Source: Gammaproteobacteria bacterium
GTDB taxonomy: Bacteria > Pseudomonadota > Gammaproteobacteria > S012-40
Assembly (NCBI GenBank): GCA_029857925.1
Contig: JAOUGF010000206.1
Location: 1 to 5,079 of the forward strand
Length of the DNA stretch: 5,079 bases
Direction of reading: 5' to 3'
The position numbers were made by a program, and so were the translations under genes. A model generated the notes under the pieces. The model had not been told where the DNA came from. It made no database searches and saw only the letters and a program-made list of their open reading frames with translations. Every line of letters starts with the position of its first letter. Positions within the stretch are counted from its first letter, which is position 1. This document shows positions 1-4,972 of the stretch, piece after piece.

Positions 1-1
1 G

Positions 2-118
2 GAGTTTGAAAAAAAGATTGTGCTTAAAATTAAATCTTTGGATTTTGGCGCAAAAGAAGTGGCTGCAGTGACGTTGATCTACCCCATAGATTTTGTTCCT
101 TCCAATACCGATGGCTAG
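2..118 (+). CDS. C-terminal fragment of an unidentified protein (5' end outside window)
   Basis: An open frame enters from the left edge and runs 38 codons to a TAG at 116-118. The residues are lysine-rich at first (EKKIVLKIKSLDF), then hydrophobic (AAVTLIYPIDFVPSN). The stretch is more AT-rich than the ruv-tol genes. I do not recognise the gene. It is not the end of YebC, a frequent neighbour of ruvC. The closing pattern, an amphipathic stretch followed by an alternating strand of the form 'vtliYPIdFvPs', resembles the last beta strand of TonB-C or AgmX/PglI-type C-terminal domains, but 38 residues are too few to assert this. The stop codon touches the first base of the inverted-repeat element at 118-269, so the element may have supplied or changed the natural end. 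The frame could also be chance, since only the tail is visible. Confidence 0.45.
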   Translation, partial: EFEKKIVLKIKSLDFGAKEVAAVTLIYPIDFVPSNTDG

Positions 119-269
119 CAGCCTGTTGGACGGAGGACGGATTTACTGCGGAATTGGCCATATTTTTCGATCCCTTCCGTAAAATAGCGACGGCTATTCG
201 TCTCAACCGATCGAAAAATCTGCCTCGAGTGGTTTCCCTCGCTACGATCGCCTAAGTCCGACAGGCGGC
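118..269. repeat. Nested imperfect inverted repeat, REP/MITE-like intergenic element
   Basis: Three sets of complementary arms are nested around one centre. The outer pair is 121-131 (GCCTGTTGGAC) and 256-266 (GTCCGACAGGC), 11 positions with one T/G wobble; two further pairs (118-269, 119-268) follow one mismatch. The middle pair is 162-172 (ATTTTTCGATC) and 209-219 (GATCGAAAAAT), 11/11. The inner pair is 183-188 (AATAGC) and 193-198 (GCTATT) around the loop GACG. Spacers between arms are diverged and unequal (30 and 36 bases). GGACGGA occurs twice in tandem at 128-141. The element lies between two genes and encodes no evident protein. Non-autonomous mobile repeats (MITEs) and long bipartite REP elements look like this, but one copy cannot prove mobility. 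I saw no convincing target-site duplication. No T-tract follows, so it is not a classic intrinsic terminator, though its transcript could fold and protect or end the upstream mRNA. Confidence 0.6.
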
Positions 270-274
270 GAGGG
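236..274. repeat. Strong local hairpin in the right half of the repeat element
   Basis: CCCTCGC (236-242) pairs with GCGAGGG (268-274), and CGCCT (249-253) pairs with AGGCG (263-267). The two stems stack on the 3' side with a 6-base bulge (TACGAT, 243-248) on the 5' side. The loop is AAGTCCGAC (254-262). This 12-bp hairpin uses the same bases as the outer arm of the long inverted repeat (256-266), so the two folds exclude each other. No poly-T follows, which argues against a rho-independent terminator. Confidence 0.55.
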
Positions 275-349
275 CGAACGCGCTGGCCCTGCGCTGCGAC
301 GATGCATGTGCACGTCTAAAGGAATGTCCTGCTAAATCTAAAATCTGAG

Positions 350-378
350 TTAATCTACGCCCCTAGGGATGCTACACT
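350..378 (+). promoter_or_regulatory. Candidate extended -10 promoter for the ruv-tol operon
   Basis: TACACT at 373-378 matches four of six positions of the sigma-70 -10 box and is preceded by TGC (370-372), an extended -10 motif. TTAATC at 350-355 lies 17 bases upstream and matches only three -35 positions. The spacer holds the 8-base palindrome CCCTAGGG (361-368), which could be a protein site or chance. Transcription would start near 385, giving a leader of about 80 bases that contains the possible leader ORF at 415-471. Inferred from sequence only. Confidence 0.3.
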
Positions 379-414
379 TGCTCCAATCACACGCGCTCTC
401 CTCCTGGGGTTGAC

Positions 415-429
415 ATGTTGGCTCAACAT
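415..429. repeat. Short inverted repeat ATGTTG-gct-CAACAT
   Basis: ATGTTG (415-420) and CAACAT (424-429) are perfect complements around a 3-base centre. The site lies just after an orphan TTGACA (410-415) and overlaps the -35 of the nearer candidate promoter. It also overlaps the ATG of the possible leader ORF (415-417). It could be a small operator or an RNA hairpin covering that start codon. At six base pairs it may also be chance. Confidence 0.3.
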
Positions 430-471
430 ATAGCGACGTATTCCATGATAATTGTATTGAAAGTAACGTGA
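415..471 (+). CDS. Possible 18-codon leader peptide ORF overlapping the ruvC start
   Basis: The ATG at 415 opens a frame reading MLAQHIATYSMIIVLKVT and ends at TGA 469-471. That stop overlaps the ruvC start codon as GTGA (468-471), the same geometry as the ATGA overlaps between later genes of this operon. A G-rich stretch, GGGG at 406-409, sits five bases upstream as a weak ribosome site. ruvC has only a weak Shine-Dalgarno of its own (GAAAG, 459-463), so translation of this peptide could deliver ribosomes to the GTG by coupling. The peptide has no family I recognise and no run of one amino acid typical of attenuators. It would be transcribed only from the more distant candidate promoter. Chance occurrence is quite possible for an ORF this short. 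Confidence 0.25.
   Translation: MLAQHIATYSMIIVLKVT
423..452 (+). promoter_or_regulatory. Alternative ruvC-proximal promoter (TCAACA-N18-GATAAT)
   Basis: GATAAT at 447-452 matches five of six -10 positions. TCAACA at 423-428, 18 bases upstream, matches four of six -35 positions. Transcription would start near 459, leaving only about nine bases before the ruvC GTG, so the mRNA would be nearly leaderless. The -35 overlaps the right arm of the inverted repeat at 415-429. It competes with the upstream candidate, and both could be active. Confidence 0.3.
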
Positions 472-959
472 CACGTATTCTTGGTATCGATCCAGGGTCA
501 CGCATCACAGGCTTTGGCATCATTGAGGCGGATGAACGCGGCGTGAGTTACGTCGCCAGCGGTTGTATTCGCCTCGGTGATGGTGAATTGGGAGGGCGAT
601 TACGCGAGCTATTTATCAGCATGGGTGAATTGCTGACGCGATACACACCGAACGAAGTTGCAATCGAGCGCGTATTCATGCATAGCAATGTCGCGACGGC
701 GCTCAAATTAGGGCAGGCGCGCGGGGTGGCCTTGTGCGCGGTGGCGATGCACATGCACCCGGTGTTCGAGTACAGCCCTAACGAGGTCAAAAAGGCAGTG
801 GCCGGGCAGGGCCGCGCGACGAAGGAACAGATACAGATGATGACACAAATCCGCTTGAAGCTCGCGGGATTACCGCAGGTAGACGCTGCCGACGCGTTGG
901 CGATTGCAATGTGCCACGCACAGATGCGCGCATGGCGTAACAAGGTGGGTGCGGCATGA
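468..959 (+). CDS. ruvC: Crossover junction endodeoxyribonuclease RuvC
   Basis: RuvC is the dimeric, metal-dependent nuclease that resolves Holliday junctions by symmetrical nicks during recombinational repair in the cytoplasm. The 163-residue product has the RNase H-like fold signature. The four catalytic acidic residues are present: D8 in LGIDPGSR, E67 in VAIERVF, and D139 and D142 in VDAADALAIA. Its length is close to the usual 165-175; the E. coli C-terminal tail is somewhat longer. ALKLGQARGVA (78-88) is the strongly conserved central segment. The start is GTG at 468, because the residues before ILGIDPG match the family only from here and no in-frame ATG is nearby. The ribosome site is weak (GAAAG, 459-463). 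The stop overlaps the ruvA ATG by four bases, implying translational coupling. In E. coli ruvC is transcribed separately from ruvAB; here it leads the operon. Identification is secure. Confidence 0.97.
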   Translation: MTRILGIDPGSRITGFGIIEADERGVSYVASGCIRLGDGELGGRLRELFISMGELLTRYTPNEVAIERVFMHSNVATALKLGQARGVALCAVAMHMHPVFEYSPNEVKKAVAGQGRATKEQIQMMTQIRLKLAGLPQVDAADALAIAMCHAQMRAWRNKVGAA

Positions 960-1552
960 TCGGGCGCCTGCGTGGCAATTTATTGAGTAAACACCCACCT
1001 AGCTTGATGGTGGATGTAGGGGGCGTGGGCTATGAATTATTCGCGCCTATGACCGTATTTTACGATCTCCCTGAGGTTGGCTCTGAGGTCATTGTGTACA
1101 CCCATCTTGCGGTGCGCGAAGATGCGCATGTGTTATATGCGTTTCGCAGCGAAGCAGATAAGACCTTTTTTCGTCAACTGATAAAAGTCTCCGGTATTGG
1201 CCCCAAGCTGGCGTTGGCAATGTTGTCGAGTATGCACAGTGAAGATCTTGCGAGCGCGATCCGCACAGAGGACGTCGCTCGATTAACGCGCATCCCCGGC
1301 ATAGGAAAAAAGACCGCAGAAAGACTTTGCGTAGAGATGCAAGATCGTTTACCGGAACATAGTGCAGGTGACGCGGTGCCGCCCAAGGCGCAAATGGCGC
1401 GTGGAAACGCGTTGCAGGATGCGACACAGGCCTTGGTGGGATTGGGTTATAAGCCGCAAGAAATCAGCCGCATGCTGCACGATGTGGATACGCGCGACAT
1501 GAATGTAGAACAAATCATACGCACGGCGTTGCAAGCGGCGGTGACTGCATGA
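956..1552 (+). CDS. ruvA: Holliday junction branch migration complex subunit RuvA
   Basis: RuvA tetramers bind the four-way junction, hold it in a square-planar form and load RuvB rings on opposite arms. The 198-residue product matches family length (E. coli about 203). Domain I is an OB-fold (1-63, MIGRLRG and VGGVGYE), with the acidic-pin pair E55-D56 in VREDAH that keeps strands apart at the crossover. Domain II carries two helix-hairpin-helix DNA-binding motifs, SGIGPKLALAML (79-90) and PGIGKKTAERL (114-124). A variable linker (about 135-150) leads to domain III (about 151-198), the UBA-like RuvB-binding module with LGYKPQEISRM. The ATG overlaps the ruvC stop (ATGA, 956-959), with AAGGTG at 942-947 as ribosome site. 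The stop overlaps the ruvB ATG in the same way (1549-1552). Nothing is missing or unusual. Confidence 0.98.
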   Translation: MIGRLRGNLLSKHPPSLMVDVGGVGYELFAPMTVFYDLPEVGSEVIVYTHLAVREDAHVLYAFRSEADKTFFRQLIKVSGIGPKLALAMLSSMHSEDLASAIRTEDVARLTRIPGIGKKTAERLCVEMQDRLPEHSAGDAVPPKAQMARGNALQDATQALVGLGYKPQEISRMLHDVDTRDMNVEQIIRTALQAAVTA

Positions 1553-2610
1553 TAGAAACCGATCGGCTGATCAGCCCCGCGCACAAAAAACAAGAAGACG
1601 CGGTAGACCGAGCGATGCGTCCGACGTTGTTGGCCGATTATATCGGCCAGCCTGCGGTGCGTGATCAATTGGATATTTTTATCAGTGCCGCACAGGGGCG
1701 TAGCGAGGCGCTGGATCATGTCCTGCTGTATGGCCCGCCAGGCCTTGGAAAAACCACGCTGGCGCACATCATCGCGCGCGAATTGGGCGTGAATTTTCGT
1801 CAAACGTCGGGCCCGGTATTGGAACGTGCCGGAGATCTGGCGGCAATATTGACCAATCTGGAACCGCGAGATGTGTTATTTATCGATGAAATCCATCGTC
1901 TGCCCGCGATCGTCGAAGAGGTGCTCTACCCGGCGCTGGAAGATTATCAAATCGACTTGATGATAGGTGAAGGTCCGGTTGCGCGTTCTATCAAACTGGA
2001 CCTACCGCCTTTTACGTTGGTCGGCGCCACCACGCGCGCGGGCCTGCTCACCTCTCCGTTGCGCGATCGTTTTGGCATCGTGCAACGCCTGGAATTTTAT
2101 AATGTGGCGGATTTAACCACCATCGTGCAGCGTTCCGCGCGTATCTTAAACATAGATATGGACCATGCCGGGTCGGTTGAGTTGGCGCGCCGTGCGCGCG
2201 GTACCCCGCGCATTGCAAATCGCCTGCTACGTCGCGTACGCGACTATGCCCAGGTGCGTGCGGAAGGCAAGGTGACGGTCAGCGTCGCGCAACGTGCACT
2301 GGATATGCTGGATGTCGATGAGCAGGGATTCGATATGATGGATCGTAAATTGCTTTTAGCCATGATTGAAAAGTTTGGCGGTGGCCCGGTCGGCGTGGAA
2401 AATTTGGCGGCTGCCATCGGCGAAGAGCGCGGGACGATAGAAGATGTGTTGGAACCGTTTTTGATCCAGCAAGGGTTTATGGTGCGTACACCGCGAGGGC
2501 GCGTCGCCACGCCGCACGCCTACCGCCATTTCGGCTTGACGGCAACCACCCTGGCGCCAATCGCGGCAACATTGGCCGCGGCTGAACCGCTGGATGAGGA
2601 TGCGGTCTAA
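1549..2610 (+). CDS. ruvB: Holliday junction branch migration ATPase RuvB
   Basis: RuvB is the hexameric AAA+ motor that pulls DNA through the RuvA-bound junction. The 353-residue protein contains all expected elements: N-terminal RPTLLADYIGQ (24-34), Walker A GPPGLGKT (62-69), Walker B VLFIDEIHR (109-117), sensor 1 GATTRAG (159-165), the arginine finger in LRDRFG (R174) and sensor 2 in RGTPRIANRLLRRVRD (217-232). The C-terminal winged helix follows, with GGGPVGVENLAAAIGEE (277-293) and RTPRGR (313-318). It extends about 17 residues past the E. coli end, with an Ala-rich then acidic tail (ATLAAAEPLDEDAV), a region known to vary. The ATG overlaps the ruvA stop. Only two bases separate the stop from ybgC, so co-transcription with the tol genes is likely. 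Identification is secure. Confidence 0.98.
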   Translation: MIETDRLISPAHKKQEDAVDRAMRPTLLADYIGQPAVRDQLDIFISAAQGRSEALDHVLLYGPPGLGKTTLAHIIARELGVNFRQTSGPVLERAGDLAAILTNLEPRDVLFIDEIHRLPAIVEEVLYPALEDYQIDLMIGEGPVARSIKLDLPPFTLVGATTRAGLLTSPLRDRFGIVQRLEFYNVADLTTIVQRSARILNIDMDHAGSVELARRARGTPRIANRLLRRVRDYAQVRAEGKVTVSVAQRALDMLDVDEQGFDMMDRKLLLAMIEKFGGGPVGVENLAAAIGEERGTIEDVLEPFLIQQGFMVRTPRGRVATPHAYRHFGLTATTLAPIAATLAAAEPLDEDAV

Positions 2611-2612
2611 TC

Positions 2613-3056
2613 GTGGCTGCATTTTTATGGCCGGTGCGGGTATACTATGAGGACACCGATGCAGGGGGGGTGGTGTTCCACTCGAATTATCTGAATTTCC
2701 TTGAACGGGGTCGTACCGAATGGTTGCGCACGCTGGGCTTGGAACAAGATCGTCTGTCGCGCATAGACGGAATCATCTTTGTAGTGCGCCATATTACGAT
2801 AGATTTTGTTCGATCGGCGCGATTCAATCAGTGCCTGCTGGTCGAGGTCTCGGTGAGCCACGCGAATCGTCTTTCAGTGGAATTCACGCAACGCATATTG
2901 TTGCAAAATGGAGACGGTGCGGAACCGCACGCAGATGCCGATAACGTGGTGTGCAGGGCTCAAGTGAAAATCGTGACGTTGGATGCCGAGACACTGCGGC
3001 CGCAACGTATGCCTAATTCAATTTATGCGGAGATAAAGCGTGGGCACGGGAGTTGA
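2613..3056 (+). CDS. ybgC: Tol-Pal system-associated acyl-CoA thioesterase YbgC
   Basis: YbgC is a hotdog-fold thioesterase of the 4-hydroxybenzoyl-CoA thioesterase family. It acts in the cytoplasm or at the inner membrane on acyl-CoA or acyl-ACP and is linked to phospholipid metabolism. The catalytic motif YYEDTDAGGVVFHSNYLNFLE (about 11-31) is present, and D16 corresponds to the catalytic Asp18 of E. coli YbgC and Asp17 of 4HBT. GRTEWLRTLGL (33-43) and FVVRHITIDFVRSAR (56-70) continue the family pattern. At 147 residues it is about 13 longer than E. coli YbgC. The excess is mainly an acidic, His-containing loop (QNGDGAEPHADADN, 98-111) before the last strands. The GTG start gives the right N-terminus (FLWPVRVYYEDTD), with GAGGA at 2596-2600 as a distant ribosome site. 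The 3' end overlaps tolQ by 17 bases. A run of seven Gs (2664-2670) encodes the conserved AGGVV. Confidence 0.95.
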   Translation: MAAFLWPVRVYYEDTDAGGVVFHSNYLNFLERGRTEWLRTLGLEQDRLSRIDGIIFVVRHITIDFVRSARFNQCLLVEVSVSHANRLSVEFTQRILLQNGDGAEPHADADNVVCRAQVKIVTLDAETLRPQRMPNSIYAEIKRGHGS

Positions 3057-3726
3057 TCTATCCATATTACACTTGGTGCTGGGCGCCAGCCCGTTGGTGC
3101 AGGGCGTCATGCTCATTTTATTGGGCGCGTCGCTGTTGTCATGGACGGTGATCTTCACGAAAATGCGCCTGGTGCGCCGCGCGCGACGCAACGCGGATCT
3201 GTTTGAAAAGACCTTCTGGTCGAGCACAGATTTGAGTGCGTTGTACACGCGCATCGCGAAGGCGCAGCGCGAACACGGCGATAACGGTCTGGAGGCGATC
3301 TTCGAAGCGGGATTTCGGGAATTCGCGCGCCTGCGCAAGGAAGAAAATATCTCTCCGGCGACGATCATGGAGGGCGTGCAACGCGGCATGCGCATCGCGT
3401 TGAATCGCGAAAACGAGGCGTTGGACCTGCATTTGCCGTTCTTGGCCACGGTCGGTTCCACCAGTCCGTATATCGGGTTATTCGGCACCGTATGGGGCAT
3501 CATGAATTCATTTCGTGCGTTGGGCGGCGCGAAACAAGCGACGCTGGGCATGGTCGCGCCGGGCATCGCCGAGGCCTTGATTGCGACGGCGATCGGTTTG
3601 TTTGCGGCGATCCCCGCCGTAATAGGTTACAACCGTTTCATTTCCGATGTCGATCGTTTGAGTGCGCGCTATCACGCATTTACCGATGAATTTTTTAACA
3701 TCCTGCAACGTCAGGTTCATAAATGA
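3040..3726 (+). CDS. tolQ: Tol-Pal motor subunit TolQ (MotA/TolQ/ExbB proton channel)
   Basis: TolQ is an inner-membrane protein that forms, with TolR, the proton channel that energises TolA. The 228-residue product matches the usual length (about 230). Hydrophobic segments lie at about 18-40, 132-156 and 172-197, with the large cytoplasmic region between the first two. The signature PYIGLFGTVWGIM (143-155) and APGIAEALIATAIGLFAAIPAV (173-194) are nearly identical to E. coli. The polar channel residues T150 and T183 correspond to E. coli Thr145 and Thr178. The GTG at 3040 is chosen because GGAGA (3029-3033) lies six bases upstream and no other in-frame start fits. It overlaps ybgC by 17 bases, so its ribosome site lies inside ybgC. 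The TGA stop overlaps the tolR ATG (3723-3726). An ExbB identity is less likely given the gene order and TolQ-like ends. Confidence 0.97.
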   Translation: MGTGVDLSILHLVLGASPLVQGVMLILLGASLLSWTVIFTKMRLVRRARRNADLFEKTFWSSTDLSALYTRIAKAQREHGDNGLEAIFEAGFREFARLRKEENISPATIMEGVQRGMRIALNRENEALDLHLPFLATVGSTSPYIGLFGTVWGIMNSFRALGGAKQATLGMVAPGIAEALIATAIGLFAAIPAVIGYNRFISDVDRLSARYHAFTDEFFNILQRQVHK

Positions 3727-4169
3727 ACACCGGCAGCAGTAATAAAGGCCGTCGTGCAATGGCGCAAATCAACGTCGTTCCGTACATCGACGTGATGCTG
3801 GTGCTCTTAGTCATTTTTGTCATCACGGCGCCGTTGCTGACACAAGGGGTGACGGTGGAATTGCCCAAGGCCAATTCTGAGGCGATAGAGACCGAGGTGC
3901 AAGAGCCGTTGATTGTGACCGTAGACGTCAATGGCAACTATTACCTAAATGTTGGTGAAAATGCGGAAAAACCTATCGAGCACCAAGTACTTGTAAATCG
4001 CGTCGCGGCGGTGTTGCGTGTGCAACCAAAAACGAACGTGCTCGTGCGTGGTGATAAACACGTGGATTATGGCAAGGTCGTGTTGGCGATGAGCCTGCTG
4101 CAACGTGCCGGGGCGCCCAGCGTGGGGTTGATTACCGAACAACTGGATGCGAGCCCATTGAAGCGATGA
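3723..4169 (+). CDS. tolR: Tol-Pal motor subunit TolR (ExbD/TolR family)
   Basis: TolR has one membrane helix and a periplasmic domain thought to bind peptidoglycan when the motor is active. It is the rotor-like partner inside the TolQ pentamer. The 148-residue product starts with a short basic cytoplasmic tail (NKGRRAMAQ), then INVVPYIDVMLVLLVIFVITAP (about 16-37). This includes D23, the proton-carrying aspartate at the same number as in E. coli TolR. The periplasmic part (about 43-148) contains VTVELPKA, LVRGDKHVDYGKVV and AGAPSVGLITE, matching the family fold. The C-terminus runs a few residues past E. coli TolR (QLDASPLKR). The ATG overlaps the tolQ stop, with AGGT at 3713-3716 as ribosome site. 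Four bases separate its stop from tolA. Identification is secure. Confidence 0.96.
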   Translation: MNTGSSNKGRRAMAQINVVPYIDVMLVLLVIFVITAPLLTQGVTVELPKANSEAIETEVQEPLIVTVDVNGNYYLNVGENAEKPIEHQVLVNRVAAVLRVQPKTNVLVRGDKHVDYGKVVLAMSLLQRAGAPSVGLITEQLDASPLKR

Positions 4170-4173
4170 CACT

Positions 4174-4965
4174 ATGTTGGGTTTGATCCGCAAATATCCG
4201 TTGGCCTTTTTATTCGCCGTGCTAGTACATGCCGCGGCATCGGTATTATTGGTGTTGAGTTTCGATTGGACGCCGCGCCCGCCGTTGCCTGAAGAATTGC
4301 AAGTGCTGCAAGCGGTCGCGGTAGATGAGCGCCAAGTGCAGGCCGAAATGGAAAAAATCCGCCGCATTGAAGATCGCAAACATCAAAGTGAGCAAGAACG
4401 TGTGCGCAAGGTTGAAGAGCAGGTGCAGCAAGAAAAAGACCGGCTCGCGGAACTGGAGGCGCAGCGTAAACACAATATGGAACGCCAAAAAAAGGCGGAA
4501 GCGGAACGCTTGAAGGCCGAACAACAACAGGCTGAGGCGCAGCGACTCGCCGAGGAGTCCCGGCGCGAGGCGAGCAAATTGATGGATAAACAGCGTAAGC
4601 TGGAAGACGCGCAACAACGTAAGCGTCAATTGGAAGAAGAGGCGAAACGGCTTGAACAACAACGTTCCTCACAGGTAAAAGGCGAAGTCGACAAATACAC
4701 GCGCCTGGTGCGTGAACGCGTCGAACAGAAATGGATGCGCCCCGTAAATTGGAAGCAAGGCGCAAAATGCGTGGTGTCGGTGCGAGTCATCCCCGGTGGA
4801 GACGTCGTGGATGCCAGAATAGTAAAAAGTTGCGGGGATAGCCTGAGTGATCGCTCCGTAGAAACCGCCGTACGACAAGCGGCGCCGTTGCCGGTGCCCA
4901 GCGACCCGCAGGCGTTTGCTCAGTTCCGGAGTTTTACCTTTACCTTTAATCCAGATGAGAAGTAA
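4174..4965 (+). CDS. tolA: Cell envelope integrity protein TolA, short form
   Basis: TolA spans the periplasm and transmits the TolQR motor force to TolB-Pal. The 263-residue protein has a basic N-terminus (MLGLIRKYP), one membrane anchor (about 10-29) and a helical charged domain (about 52-168) rich in Glu, Gln, Arg and Lys, predicted coiled coil. The C-terminal TolA/TonB-like domain (about 171-263) has two cysteines, C199 and C220, placed like the disulfide pair of E. coli domain III. H19 matches the motor-coupling His22 of E. coli, but Ser18 of the SHLS motif is replaced by Ala15. At 263 residues it is far shorter than E. coli TolA (421). The loss is in the central domain, which here lacks the long Ala/Lys repeats and the glycine linkers. 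The ATG follows tolR by four bases with only a weak GAAG (4160-4163), suggesting coupling. Confidence 0.94.
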   Translation: MLGLIRKYPLAFLFAVLVHAAASVLLVLSFDWTPRPPLPEELQVLQAVAVDERQVQAEMEKIRRIEDRKHQSEQERVRKVEEQVQQEKDRLAELEAQRKHNMERQKKAEAERLKAEQQQAEAQRLAEESRREASKLMDKQRKLEDAQQRKRQLEEEAKRLEQQRSSQVKGEVDKYTRLVRERVEQKWMRPVNWKQGAKCVVSVRVIPGGDVVDARIVKSCGDSLSDRSVETAVRQAAPLPVPSDPQAFAQFRSFTFTFNPDEK

Positions 4966-4972
4966 TCGCGAG

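Noticed and set aside
118..274. Rho-independent terminator for the upstream gene
   Set aside because: Strong stems are present, but no T-tract follows either hairpin.
271..290. Extra hairpin AGGGC/GCCCT
   Set aside because: Only five base pairs around a 10-base loop, with no conserved context; likely chance in a GC-rich stretch.
301..318. Tiny ORF starting ATGCATGTGCAC
   Set aside because: Five codons, no ribosome site, and a sequence made of two small palindromes; no support for translation.
410..415. Perfect -35 hexamer TTGACA
   Set aside because: No acceptable -10 hexamer lies 15-19 bases downstream (431-439 reads TAGCGACGT). The good GATAAT at 447 is 31 bases away.
1306..1312. A AAA AAG slippery heptamer in ruvA
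   Set aside because: It encodes the invariant GIGKKTAERL motif of RuvA, so the codons are explained by protein constraint. I saw no downstream stem.
3018..3566. Long open frame on the minus strand opposite tolQ
   Set aside because: It is antisense to a full, well-conserved tolQ and its translation shows no recognisable family; it reflects codon bias.
4172..4765. Minus-strand open frame opposite tolA
   Set aside because: It arises from the repetitive Glu/Gln/Arg coding of the TolA coiled coil and has no family features or ribosome site.
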